64,000 nucleotides of DNA, from NCBI GenBank assembly GCA_963850765.1, contig CAWKMN010000010.1, positions 1-64,000 of the forward strand, read 5' to 3'. This stretch comes from CAWKMN01 sp963850765. Its GTDB lineage: Bacteria; Chloroflexota; Anaerolineae; Aggregatilineales; Aggregatilineaceae. Position numbers and translations under genes: made by a program. Positions 31,152 through 38,129 of this stretch are shown here, piece by piece. The notes beneath the pieces are model-generated. The model did no database searches and was not told the origin of the DNA. It saw only the letters and a program-made list of their open reading frames with translations. Each line of letters opens with the position of its first letter. The stretch's first letter is position 1.

Positions 31152-31504
31152 CACCACTTGATCTCCTTCAGCAGGTGCCGCTCGGTCCACACAGCCCAAA
31201 CAGCAAGGCCGAACAGGACGGCGAAGAAAATACCTGCCACACTCAGGGGGATGCTGTGGTAGATCAACGCCAGATACAGCGCCGTGTTGGTCTCAATGAC
31301 GGTTGAGGCCGCCCCGTAGGCAATCTTCTCGCCCTGGGAGGGGTTGATCAGCATCCAGTAGCCCACGCAGAGCGTCACGCGGACAGTCCCAAAGCACAGC
31401 AGGGCTTTGTCGCCAAACACCACACCCGCCAGGACAAACGCGATGCCCCAAAAGAAGTTCCAGGGGTTCACCGGCTTCCAGTTCGGATTCAGCAGGACTT
31501 TCAT
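31151..31504 (-). CDS. Small membrane protein, 117 aa
   Basis: Start at MKVLLNPNWKPVNPWNFFWG. Four likely membrane helices (WGIAFVLAGVVFGDKALL, VRVTLCVGYWML, ALYLALIYHSIPLSVAG, FFAVLFGLAVWAVW). Lies between the E1-like gene and the primase. Function unknown. Confidence 0.65.
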   Translation of the reverse strand: MKVLLNPNWKPVNPWNFFWGIAFVLAGVVFGDKALLCFGTVRVTLCVGYWMLINPSQGEKIAYGAASTVIETNTALYLALIYHSIPLSVAGIFFAVLFGLAVWAVWTERHLLKEIKW

Positions 31505-32203
31505 CGCCGCACTACGTTCAGGATGTTGTGCTCGATGACGTGGGTGAGTCGTCGGGGTGCGGGAGGTCCGAAAGCCAGTTGCTTGACGATGTTGCCGATG
31601 TGTGCGCCAGCGAAGAGGGAGGTGTAGACGATGCCACGCGCCGTGCACGGTTCATCGAGCGCTTCCTCATCGCTGTATAACGACGCCTCGTAATACTCAC
31701 GGTCGGCTTCCTCCTCCAGATCCACCACGTAGAGGTCGAGCATTTGGGCGGCCATGCGGCCATCAATCAGCCAGCGGCTCTTGTCCTTCACCGCATCCCA
31801 GATCATCTTGCGGGTCGCCATCGAAATCGACGGCGGAAATCGTCAGGAAGGCCGCCCGCTCATCGGGCGTATAGGCTTCGGGGCTTACCACCAGCGCTTC
31901 AATCTGGTGCGCGTCACTCTCGAAGGGGATCAGCGCTTCCACCAGCGCATCGAGCGCCTCCACCTTTTTCCTGCGCAGGAAATTCTGTTCACCGATCTGG
32001 TGGGGCAGGAACTGGTTGCCCAGGTTGTGCTCTTCGAGATCGTCGAAGTCGTACACGGTCACGTACTTGAGGCCCATCTTGAGCAAGGTGATGGCGACTG
32101 AGGACCCAATGCCTCCCGAGCCGATGATGTCCGTGTTCAGAATCACCTCGTTGAGTTGCCGAGGGTCACAGATGCCCAGTTGCCGCAGGTGCATGTCACT
32201 CAT
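31501..32203 (-). CDS. E1-like ThiF-family adenylating enzyme, one frameshift
   Basis: About 234 residues. Nucleotide-binding GSGGIGSSVAITLLKMGL and VTVYDFDDLEEHNLGNQFLP are the ThiF/E1 signature (activation of a Ubl C-terminus by ATP). A palindrome copy adds NFLRRK between IGEQ and KVEALDALVEAL. A one-base shift in a TTT run near 31813 separates the last 100 residues, which contain PCTARGIVYTSLFAG, a possible catalytic Cys. Last conjugation gene of the Ubl cassette. Function from family: adenylate, then thioesterify, the Ubl. Confidence 0.85.
31967..31982. repeat. Dispersed palindrome, copy 9
   Basis: Perfect TTTCCTGCGCAGGAAA, in frame inside the E1-like gene, exactly where related proteins have a direct G/E-x-KVEAL junction. 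Confidence 0.9.
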
Positions 32204-32471
32204 CGTTCAACTCCTTGATCCATTGATCGAAGGCGTTACGGGCGTCCTCGAGCATCTTGACCATGCACGCCTCCATGTGGGCGTGAGATGCCATGGGATT
32301 GTTGGTGTGGGTTTCACAACCACACACCCGGCATTCGAAGACAAACCACACCTCGGGATCCGTGAACTTCAGGTTGAAGTTCGTCATGATGGCACTGTTG
32401 ATCGCCAGGGATTGGCGCAGCGCAATCGCCGCCAGCGTTTTCTCACGCTCCGTCAGTTCAGTCATTGCCAT
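32196..32471 (-). CDS. C2HC zinc-finger protein A (Ubl cassette)
   Basis: 91 residues. CRVCGCETHTNNPMASHAHM followed by EACMVK gives a C2HC-type zinc pattern. A helical C-terminus is similar in style to its neighbour. Overlaps the start of the E1-like gene and the stop of the previous gene. Possible adaptor for the conjugation system, inferred from position only. Confidence 0.65.
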   Translation of the reverse strand: MAMTELTEREKTLAAIALRQSLAINSAIMTNFNLKFTDPEVWFVFECRVCGCETHTNNPMASHAHMEACMVKMLEDARNAFDQWIKELNDE

Positions 32472-32706
32472 TCCAAAAAGCGCGGAACTCTTCTATCACC
32501 GCCTGGATCTTGAGCACCACACAGTCCGCCGCGTGGTTGACATCGGACGGATAGTTCGCAAATGCCCCACATTCCTTGCAGACGCGGACCACACCCTTGC
32601 GCCATTTCCGGCGCGGCGGGGTCATCGACTGTTCCAGGTGGATGAAAACCCGGTGCTGCTTGAACGCGATTTGCTCGGCTTTCCGAGCTCGTTCGGTTAC
32701 GCCCAT
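32458..32706 (-). CDS. C2HC zinc-finger protein B (Ubl cassette)
   Basis: 82 residues, basic N-terminus. CKECGAFANYPSDVNHAADC is a C2HC-like site and resembles the neighbouring small protein. Overlaps JAB and protein A. May be a paralogous adaptor pair. Confidence 0.65.
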   Translation of the reverse strand: MGVTERARKAEQIAFKQHRVFIHLEQSMTPPRRKWRKGVVRVCKECGAFANYPSDVNHAADCVVLKIQAVIEEFRAFWNGND

Positions 32707-33608
32707 CGGATTGCCTCCAAGATTTGCTCTCGGTACTCACGGAGCCGGAATTGTCGAATGCCCTGGCTGGCGAAGTATTCAATCTCGTCCTGGTCGATGC
32801 CCTGGCGCTCGGCGTGGTTCTTGATCGTCGTGTGCAGCCAACTGATGAAGCTCAGGGCCGCATCCACGTCACCGTCCATCCAGGTGATGTCCGTCAGGGC
32901 GGTCTCCACGTTGTCCGCGATCTCTTCCGCCTCGCTGCGGGCGAAGTCCACCCAGGGCAGGTCGTCATCGTCCAGAACCAGAAGGCTTGGTTGGTTCCAC
33001 GCGCCGGTATAATGTCGGGGATGGGTGAATGCTGCACTGCGCGGCTGCTCGACCCGTACTGTGGTGTGGAAGAACTTCTGCACATCCGGCTCGACCGCCT
33101 CGTGTCCCTGGATTGTTACCGGTACGTGGATGGTGAAACCGGGGTTGGCCAGTTGGTCGAAGCGGCCATTCCATCCGGTATGGGTGCACCACACCAGGGA
33201 GATCATCCAGCCGGTTCGTTCGGGGGCCATCGAATTGCCCATCGGCGTGTGCCGGATGCAGTACTCGTCGGTCGCGCTCCACCCTGCGCTCAAGGGATGA
33301 CGATGCCACCACAACTTGAAGTCCTGCGGCTGATAGCCTTCTCTCAGGCGCTCGGTGTAGAACTTCATGGCCACGGCGGGGTCGATTTCGGTCTCAGCCC
33401 AGGAGCCATGATCCAGCGGCCATACATCCTCCACGTAGAAGATGATGTCGTACTCACGTTCCTCAGGCACCTGCCGGAGGTTCTGCCACTCGAGGCGTTC
33501 CCCCTTGACCCAGGCCGATACCGTGCCGTAGCCGGAGACCTCTTTCTGGGTCATGGTGACAGCCGTCATCATTTTCTGGTAGGCCGGGATGCTGATGTCG
33601 ATTCGCAT
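32697..33608 (-). CDS. JAB/MPN-type metallopeptidase-like protein
   Basis: 303 residues from ATG (MRIDISIPAYQKMM). The JAMM motif is visible: Glu23 in QKEVSGYGT, then His102-x-His104 in WHRHPLSAGWSATD with Ser111 and Asp114. Spacing to the Asp is one residue shorter than in classical JAMM enzymes. The C-terminal 150 residues are a second helical domain. In Ubl systems this enzyme removes Ubl or processes its C-terminus. Sits between the E2-like gene and the zinc-finger genes. Confidence 0.8.
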   Translation of the reverse strand: MRIDISIPAYQKMMTAVTMTQKEVSGYGTVSAWVKGERLEWQNLRQVPEEREYDIIFYVEDVWPLDHGSWAETEIDPAVAMKFYTERLREGYQPQDFKLWWHRHPLSAGWSATDEYCIRHTPMGNSMAPERTGWMISLVWCTHTGWNGRFDQLANPGFTIHVPVTIQGHEAVEPDVQKFFHTTVRVEQPRSAAFTHPRHYTGAWNQPSLLVLDDDDLPWVDFARSEAEEIADNVETALTDITWMDGDVDAALSFISWLHTTIKNHAERQGIDQDEIEYFASQGIRQFRLREYREQILEAIRWA

Positions 33609-33637
33609 CGCTTCGGGTCTCCAGACCATCGACGGGA

Positions 33638-33947
33638 CTACAGACGTCGAGCGTGGGGGATTTGATTCATGTGCCGCAGGACGCTGTCGGGATTCCACGA
33701 CTGGACGTAATTGACCATGAACTTTAGGACGGTGTTGACGTCCCCAATGGCCAACGCCATTGGAACGGAGTCTGCGAAGCCACCCAGGCATGTCGATACC
33801 TCCATCTGGCTAGGGTCGATGAGTTGCTGTCGGATGCGGTGGTGGGGATGGCGGTCCCAGGTCAACGGATCGCGTACCGGAATCCAGTGCATTTCCTGAT
33901 ACTGTCCGCCTAAGGGAAGCAGAATGATGTACGGACCCAGGTCCCAT
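33638..33947 (-). CDS. E2-like (UBC-fold) protein, one frameshift
   Basis: About 102 residues. After a one-base shift in a GGG run, an ATG at 33947 leads to PYIILLPLGGQYQEMHWIPV. HPHHRI then STCLGGFADS with Cys at about residue 53 resemble the conserved HPH...CxG of prokaryotic E2-like proteins, followed by IGDVNTVLKFMVNYVQSWNP. The intact downstream part begins at MHWIPVRDPL. The family accepts Ubl from the E1 and passes it to a target. It is the smallest and most divergent part of the cassette. Confidence 0.65.
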
Positions 33948-33950
33948 CGC

Positions 33951-34364
33951 TCAGAACTCGCTCCAGCGCTTGGATTGGCCCTCGAGAATGATGTCCTCGG
34001 TCTTGGCCATGAGATATGGCACCTGCCCGATGGGGAAGGGGATCTTGGGTGTCATCTCACCCCAGATCTGCACCAATCCGGAAATCGCCATGAGCTTGGT
34101 CAGGCGGCGGTCAAGCATCTCAGCGTTGTTCCACTGGCTCACGATGTCCAGTTGGTTCTGGAACTGCTTGGCCTTCGCTTCTTTCTCGTGCGGGCGGTAG
34201 TACCGCGAGGTGTTCACTTCGTTGATCTTGCGCGTCAGGGTGTGGGTGGTATCGGTCACGAATGCCGTGATCACCTGCATCACGGATTCCCGGTGCAGCG
34301 TCACCTTCGGCGCTGCGACTTTTCCCTTGAAAAAGTCGGAATCCAGATTGCCTAAGATGCCCAT
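33951..34364 (-). CDS. Unknown protein of the Ubl cassette, 137 aa
   Basis: Starts MGILGNLDSDFFKGKVAAPK. Helical, with a basic stretch around RYYRPHEKEAKAKQF and a Trp-rich end. Lies immediately downstream of the Ubl gene and upstream of the E2-like gene. No family recognised. Could be a target, a chaperone or a structural partner. It is the one gene of the cassette without a known counterpart in my knowledge. Confidence 0.6.
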   Translation of the reverse strand: MGILGNLDSDFFKGKVAAPKVTLHRESVMQVITAFVTDTTHTLTRKINEVNTSRYYRPHEKEAKAKQFQNQLDIVSQWNNAEMLDRRLTKLMAISGLVQIWGEMTPKIPFPIGQVPYLMAKTEDIILEGQSKRWSEF

Positions 34365-34411
34365 GGAGTCCCCCCATAGGGGAGAGGGTGCGCCTCTCCC
34401 CCTTGAGAACA

Positions 34412-34729
34412 CTACCCGCCCTTGGCGCGACCGGTGGCGGTGATCGTCGAACCCGCCTGAACCAGGGCGTCAAGACCCGCAGGCTGGCCGTCAATCCAGA
34501 TTTCCTGTTCGCCGGGGCGGAACGTCACGTTCGCGTCGTTCAGGATCTGCTGGACGGTCGCTTCGGGGCGAACCATCGTCACAGGCAGCGGGAACGAGCC
34601 GGGCAGCATCACGGTGACAGACGGATACGAGAGTTCTTCCTCGTCTTCCACCTCATCGACCACGAATTCCGGTTCGTCGTTGGGGTTGTTGAACAGATCA
34701 GCGATGTTGGGGTTGTCGAAGTTATCCAC
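34412..34729 (-). CDS. Ubiquitin-like protein ending in Gly-Gly
   Basis: 105 residues from GTG, with AAGGAG eight bases upstream. An acidic N-terminal tail (FVVDEVEDEEELS) is followed by a beta-grasp-like core (SVTVMLPGSFPLPVTMVR, ATVQQILNDANVTF, EQEIWIDGQPAGLDALV). The C-terminus reads GSTITATGRAKGG and stops directly after the Gly-Gly, so no processing is needed before activation. First gene of the conjugation cassette. Resembles MoaD/ThiS and prokaryotic Ubl proteins in pattern; not a classical ubiquitin. Confidence 0.8.
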   Translation of the reverse strand: MDNFDNPNIADLFNNPNDEPEFVVDEVEDEEELSYPSVTVMLPGSFPLPVTMVRPEATVQQILNDANVTFRPGEQEIWIDGQPAGLDALVQAGSTITATGRAKGG

Positions 34730-34773
34730 TGCGATTCTCCTTGGCTTGGAACACGGATGGGAGAGAAAACAAA

Positions 34774-34802
34774 CCAGAGGTGGGCACAAAACCCACCCCT
34801 GG
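34774..34802 (-). terminator. Hairpin upstream of Ubl, U-rich tail
   Basis: CCAGGGGTGGG pairs with CCCACCTCTGG on the minus strand and is followed by a U-rich run. Lies just before the Ubl ribosome-binding site, so it may act as a terminator or attenuator for leftward transcription. Confidence 0.5.
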
Positions 34803-34950
34803 CACTTTAGCCGCGCCGGGGGAAGCGCGGACTAAATCTATACCAATTGAACAAGCCGAAGGCACAAGGGATGACCCAATTCTGTGGAACAGACGTGAGG
34901 ATATACGTGGACATCATGGATCCCCTCCAAAGGATTAGGCATGTCTACCC

Positions 34951-34980
34951 TTGTGTTGGAGGGGCACCGGAGCGTATAAT
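34951..34980 (+). promoter_or_regulatory. Sigma70-type promoter for small RNA
   Basis: TTGTGT (34951-34956) and TATAAT (34975-34980) with an 18-bp spacer. No gene follows, only a terminator 110 bp on. Confidence 0.5.
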
Positions 34981-34986
34981 ACAGTT

Positions 34987-35124
34987 AGTTCGTGGGCCTC
35001 GGTGCCCCTGTACTGCCAGAGTGGCCTTTGCAGAGGTCGCTCTGTGAAAACACTAGGTCAGATCGGTGTCGATCGGCCTAATGTACGATACGAGACTGCG
35101 CTTACAGACGCAGTCTGTTTTTTT
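34987..35124 (+). ncRNA. Small RNA candidate with terminator
   Basis: About 138 nt between the TATAAT box and a strong terminator, with no reading frame. Internal GC-rich segments (GGGCCTCGGTGCCCC and CAGAGTGGCCTTTGCAGAGG) can form hairpins. Runs opposite to the flanking genes. Family not recognised. Confidence 0.5.
35093..35124 (+). terminator. Rho-independent terminator
   Basis: AGACTGCG loop CGCAGTCT followed by GTTTTTTTT. Clear 8-bp stem with a T-run. Confidence 0.85.
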
Positions 35125-35175
35125 GATCGGCAGGTAAGATCCATCACGGACCAACCTCGAAGGCTGTCCCCGCCT

Positions 35176-35251
35176 AAGACTGCGTGCACTCTGCCGGAGT
35201 GCCTACCTCCCGAATGGGAATGCCATACAGTGTTACACCAACCGCAGTCTT
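35176..35251. other. tRNA-sized structured element
   Basis: A 9-bp closing stem (AAGACTGCG with CGCAGTCTT) encloses two smaller hairpins over 76 nt. It repeats the stem of the nearby terminator. No tRNA T-loop (TTCRANY) is present, so it is not called a tRNA. Confidence 0.35.
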
Positions 35252-35256
35252 CAAGA

Positions 35257-35331
35257 GCCCTGGCAGCGAGAACTCGAACTCGCTTCTCCTGCTCGACAGG
35301 CAGGCATGTTGACCCTTACACCATGCCAAGG
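35257..35331 (-). tRNA. tRNA-Asp (GTC)
   Basis: 75 nt. Acceptor CCTTGGC pairs with GCCAGGG. The anticodon stem CCTGC/GCAGG encloses loop CTGTCGA, giving anticodon GTC. The T-arm has GCGAG, TTCGAGT and CTCGC. The D-arm is weak. CCA is not encoded. A phage-borne tRNA between an HNH gene and the small-RNA region. Confidence 0.8.
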
Positions 35332-35344
35332 TGTACTGATTGTG

Positions 35345-35875
35345 TCAGGCCAAATTCTCCATGCGGATCCGGCGTATACCGCGTGCTATTTTAGAAACTG
35401 TCACACGGTGGATGCTAAACATCTCAGCGATCTCGCGCTGTGTTTGTTCTTTCCTCTCAAGCAGAGAGCGAATTTCATGGATGTCGCTCTCGGTGAGCAA
35501 TGATTTCATTAGACCAAGTCGATATGCGTGCAGTGTGTTCTCAGAGCGAGTAACGTATTCCAGATTAGATGTGTAGTTGTTTTGCTTGTTGCCGTCAATG
35601 TGGTTAATCTCGTAGCCCTCTGGTATGTCTCCTAAAAAGGCCATAGCAACCAGTTTGTGGACGCGGTGACGCTGAATTGTGTAATTGGCTGATGTGAGAC
35701 AAACGGACAGGTAGCCGGTTTTAAGCGGTTGGAGCTTAAGAACCTTCCCTGCTATCGCCCCTGGCCCTGGCGCTGTGCGTTTGACACGACCTTTGTTGCT
35801 TACTTCGTATCGATCTTCGTACCCAACTGCTTGCTTCCAAATCTCTTTCATGGAGCCTTTCCTCACATTGCTCAT
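35345..35875 (-). CDS. HNH endonuclease with NUMOD4 and HTH
   Basis: 176 residues. NUMOD4 (EIWKQAVGYEDRYEVSNKGR), HNH core (YEINHIDGNKQNNYTSNLEY), and a C-terminal helix-turn-helix (REIAEMFSIHRVTVSKIARG). A full-length relative of the split gene at 7486-7980. Free-standing homing-type nuclease. Its end is just beside the tRNA-Asp gene. Confidence 0.92.
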   Translation of the reverse strand: MSNVRKGSMKEIWKQAVGYEDRYEVSNKGRVKRTAPGPGAIAGKVLKLQPLKTGYLSVCLTSANYTIQRHRVHKLVAMAFLGDIPEGYEINHIDGNKQNNYTSNLEYVTRSENTLHAYRLGLMKSLLTESDIHEIRSLLERKEQTQREIAEMFSIHRVTVSKIARGIRRIRMENLA

Positions 35876-35945
35876 TGCAGTACGGGTGTGCGCCTTCGTC
35901 TAGGATCATAAGTATCATTCCTAAAACGGAGACAGATGTTCACAA

Positions 35946-35960
35946 TTTCCTGCTAGGAAA
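35946..35960. repeat. Dispersed palindrome, copy 10 (short)
   Basis: TTTCCTGCTAGGAAA, one base shorter in the core, 70 bp upstream of the HNH start. Confidence 0.7.
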
Positions 35961-36048
35961 TTAGTCGGGCGGAGGTGAGCAACCTGCGCGTATCACATTG
36001 AGGAGGAGATGGGTGTCCAGTCCCCCGCCCGCTATTTCTTTCCAGGTG

Positions 36049-36082
36049 GTCTGGATTGCTGATCGACCACCTGGATTGCACT
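36049..36082 (-). other. Strong hairpin after tmRNA-like RNA
   Basis: A 10-bp stem (CCAGGTGGTC with GACCACCTGG) lies directly downstream of the tmRNA-like 3' end on the minus strand. No U-run follows, so it may be a processing or structural element rather than a terminator. Confidence 0.5.
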
Positions 36083-36093
36083 GGGAGGTGCTA

Positions 36094-36212
36094 TGGAGAA
36101 GGGTGGATTCGAACCACCGTCCGATCAGCGACGGCTGACAGCCCGTTCGGGTTGGTTCATGCGCGTTTCTACCTATAGGGGCTTGTCGCTAACGTCGAAG
36201 CCTGTCATCCCC
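36094..36212 (-). ncRNA. tmRNA-like RNA without message region
   Basis: 119 nt. The 5' end GGGGATGACAGGCTTCGACG matches the conserved tmRNA start (acceptor plus GGxTTCGACG). The 3' end has CGGACG, a T-arm GGTGGTTCGAATCCACC and acceptor CTTCTCC. Acceptor strands pair in six of seven positions with one GU. A 9-bp helix (GTTAGCGAC with GTCGCTGAT) occupies the P2 place. Between these are only about 55 nt, too short for the tag frame and pseudoknots. CCA is not encoded. Could be an internally deleted or a minimal tmRNA; no normal tag peptide was found. Confidence 0.55.
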
Positions 36213-36451
36213 ATGGCAAGCTTGTCTACAATTACTTCACCAGCAAGAAGAGTGGCTCATCCGAGAGAGTCGAGGATGAAAGCAGTGTCGGTGGGTGCGC
36301 GTGTATCTCTCTCAGGTGTGCCCGATGTATTATAGATTTTACCAGGGTTTCCCCGTGTTAGCAAGTATAGAATTGTGAAAGTTTTGTGAATAAATATATT
36401 GTTAAGTCATAGCCATTTGTCGAGAAGTGTTGACAAATTTCGCTTACATCT

Positions 36452-36480
36452 TTGCTTAACATATCGCTTTGTGATATAAT
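36452..36480 (+). promoter_or_regulatory. Promoter of the 36.5 kb gene
   Basis: TTGCTT and TATAAT with a 17-bp spacer, then an AGGAGG site and ATG. A TTGACA a little upstream may give a second start. Confidence 0.65.
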
Positions 36481-36506
36481 TATATCTATATGACTCAGGA
36501 GGATCC

Positions 36507-37188
36507 ATGCCCCGCCGAACTACTGTCCGCAATACCCTCCGTGAAGAGATGGAATTTGTTCAGGATGTGCTGGGGGAGGCTCGGATCGGTCAGGCCAGTG
36601 ATGAGGCCATTGCTGAACTCATCATCCCCCGCCTGTTGGACTACGAAGCGCCCATCAGTGACCGAGAGCTCTGCGGTCTCGTCCAGCGCACCTTTGGCAT
36701 TGAATTTGACCTCAACGACTTGGTACGGGTCCAGCGGTCCGCCGCGTTTCAGGAACGCTGGCCGCTGTCGGACTACGGGACCGAGCCTCGGGTATCGTTG
36801 GTTCGTCATGCCTTCACCGAACTCTTGGGGAAAGCCATCGAACTCGCTCCAAAATCTGCTCGACGACCCGCGTGCGCCTTCCGGTGTGAAACTGTCCGCG
36901 ATTAAGTTGATCCTGGAGATGAACTCGGTCCAGGCCCGCGACAACCGGCCCTCGAATGCTTCCGAACTCAACCGATTCTTCGAGCAACTGGGGATGGGCA
37001 ATGTCCAGCTTGCCCAACTCAACATCGGGACCCTTATTCACCAGACTCTGCCCTCTGAATACCAGGATGCAGCACGGGCGGTCGCTTCCCCTACCCCACA
37101 GCACAACCTGCTGGCGATACCCGATACCGTGGATGGGGAATTCGAAGAGTCTCCCCAGGGGGGTGAGGACCTCGAGGACGACGAGTAG
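36507..37188 (+). pseudogene. Small terminase-like phage protein, one frameshift
   Basis: Starts MPRRTTVRNTLREEMEFVQD after a strong AGGAGG. A shift near 36865 leads to VKLSAIKLILEMNSVQARDN and an acidic tail (GGEDLEDDE). About 227 residues. A helix-turn-helix-like N-terminus and oligomerisation-like C-terminus are compatible with a small terminase, but that is a guess. It is the only rightward gene within the leftward region. Confidence 0.55.
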
Positions 37189-37211
37189 CTTCCCACGCTC
37201 ACAGGACCGAA

Positions 37212-37227
37212 TTTCCGGCGCTGGAAA
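37212..37227. repeat. Dispersed palindrome, copy 11
   Basis: TTTCCGGCGCTGGAAA, intergenic, just after the 36.5 kb gene. Confidence 0.85.
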
Positions 37228-37336
37228 TTTGCGCTCAGATCCAGGGGGACCCCCTCTGCGCTCCAGACCAGGATGACGCACGCTCGACCCAGGGAAAATC
37301 CCCCCGGCTGAAATTCGCGCTCAGACCCAGGGGGAC
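37224..37336. repeat. 27-bp imperfect direct repeat pair
   Basis: GAAATTTGCGCTCAGATCC... at 37224-37250 recurs at 37310-37336 with two changes (both end CAGGGGGAC). The first copy overlaps a palindrome. Confidence 0.6.
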
Positions 37337-37418
37337 ATTCCCTCAGAAGCACCGACCCACCACCATGCCGAAGGCAAAAAATCGTTTCTGCGCATGGTGG
37401 TTTTGTTTTGGGAAATGC

Positions 37419-37442
37419 CAAAAAGCCCCTTGCGGGGCCTTG
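37419..37442 (-). terminator. Rho-independent terminator
   Basis: On the minus strand GGCCCC GCAA GGGGC is followed by TTTTT. Ends the leftward gene at 37446. Confidence 0.85.
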
Positions 37443-37445
37443 AGG

Positions 37446-37766
37446 CTAGGGTTCGGGGAGAATGATGAGCTCGTCGATACGTGCTTCGAGTTGGCCGATA
37501 GTTTTCATCGCCTTACCGAGCATGATTCGGTAGAACTCCGGCTTTTCGAGGCTGACGATAGCGGCCATGGCCGTGTTGTAGCGCTCGGCAATCCGCAGGG
37601 CATCCTCGACGATGGTCTCACCGATACCCCCGGTCTCCGTGTACTGAAAACCCAGGGTGGTCCACGGTTCGCCCTGGATGATGATAGGGAGCATGATGGC
37701 CGGGATGGTTGCCATGCTGTCGTGGAGTTTCGGCGGGTAGCGCAGGATGCCGTAGTCCCTAATCAT
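37446..37766 (-). CDS. Hypothetical phage protein, 106 aa
   Basis: Start at MIRDYGILRYPPKLHDSMAT, overlapping the stop of the upstream gene. Helical C-terminus with MLGKAMKTIGQLEARIDELI. No family recognised. Confidence 0.65.
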   Translation of the reverse strand: MIRDYGILRYPPKLHDSMATIPAIMLPIIIQGEPWTTLGFQYTETGGIGETIVEDALRIAERYNTAMAAIVSLEKPEFYRIMLGKAMKTIGQLEARIDELIILPEP

Positions 37767-37944
37767 TGGTTGCCTCCGTGGCGCGAAATTCGCGCGTCTC
37801 CTGGGTGGGGGTTTGAGAGAGGCCATGAATGATGGCCTCTTGTCGGGTGAGCGGTGTCCCCGCCGGTAGCTCGTCGGTCATATGGAACTTGGCGAACCAT
37901 CCCTTACGTTGGCGTTTCCACGGGAAGCGGCGCAGGTTAATCAT
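37759..37944 (-). CDS. Small paralogous protein A, 61 aa
   Basis: MINLRRFPWKRQRKGWFAKF then TRQEAIIHGLSQTPTQETRE. Resembles the next gene upstream, so the two are tandem paralogs. Function unknown. Confidence 0.6.
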   Translation of the reverse strand: MINLRRFPWKRQRKGWFAKFHMTDELPAGTPLTRQEAIIHGLSQTPTQETREFRATEATND

Positions 37945-38129
37945 CCGGCACCCCCATGGGGCGTATTTCCTGCGTCTCCTTGTTGGAGGCCAGCATTCGC
38001 GAGAGACCATGGTTGATGGCCTCTCGTTTGGTGCGACCATATCCCACGTGGATGTCATTGTCCAGGTAGAATTCTGGCGAACCATCCTCTGGGGTTACGC
38101 CCCCACTCGAGCTTGCGAATATTGCGCAT
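37937..38129 (-). pseudogene. Small paralogous protein B, one frameshift
   Basis: MRNIRKLEWGRNPRGWFARI, then after one extra base YLDNDIHVGYGRTKREAINH and GLSRMLASNKETQEI. About 63 residues. AAGGAG precedes the ATG. Paralog of the downstream small gene. Confidence 0.55.

Noticed and set aside
35960..36030. GC-rich stretch with 7-bp closing stem that might be a tRNA
   Set aside because: No T-loop consensus and no clear anticodon arm.
37224..37336. cos or att site from the direct repeat
   Set aside because: Nothing ties it to packaging or integration; kept only as a repeat.
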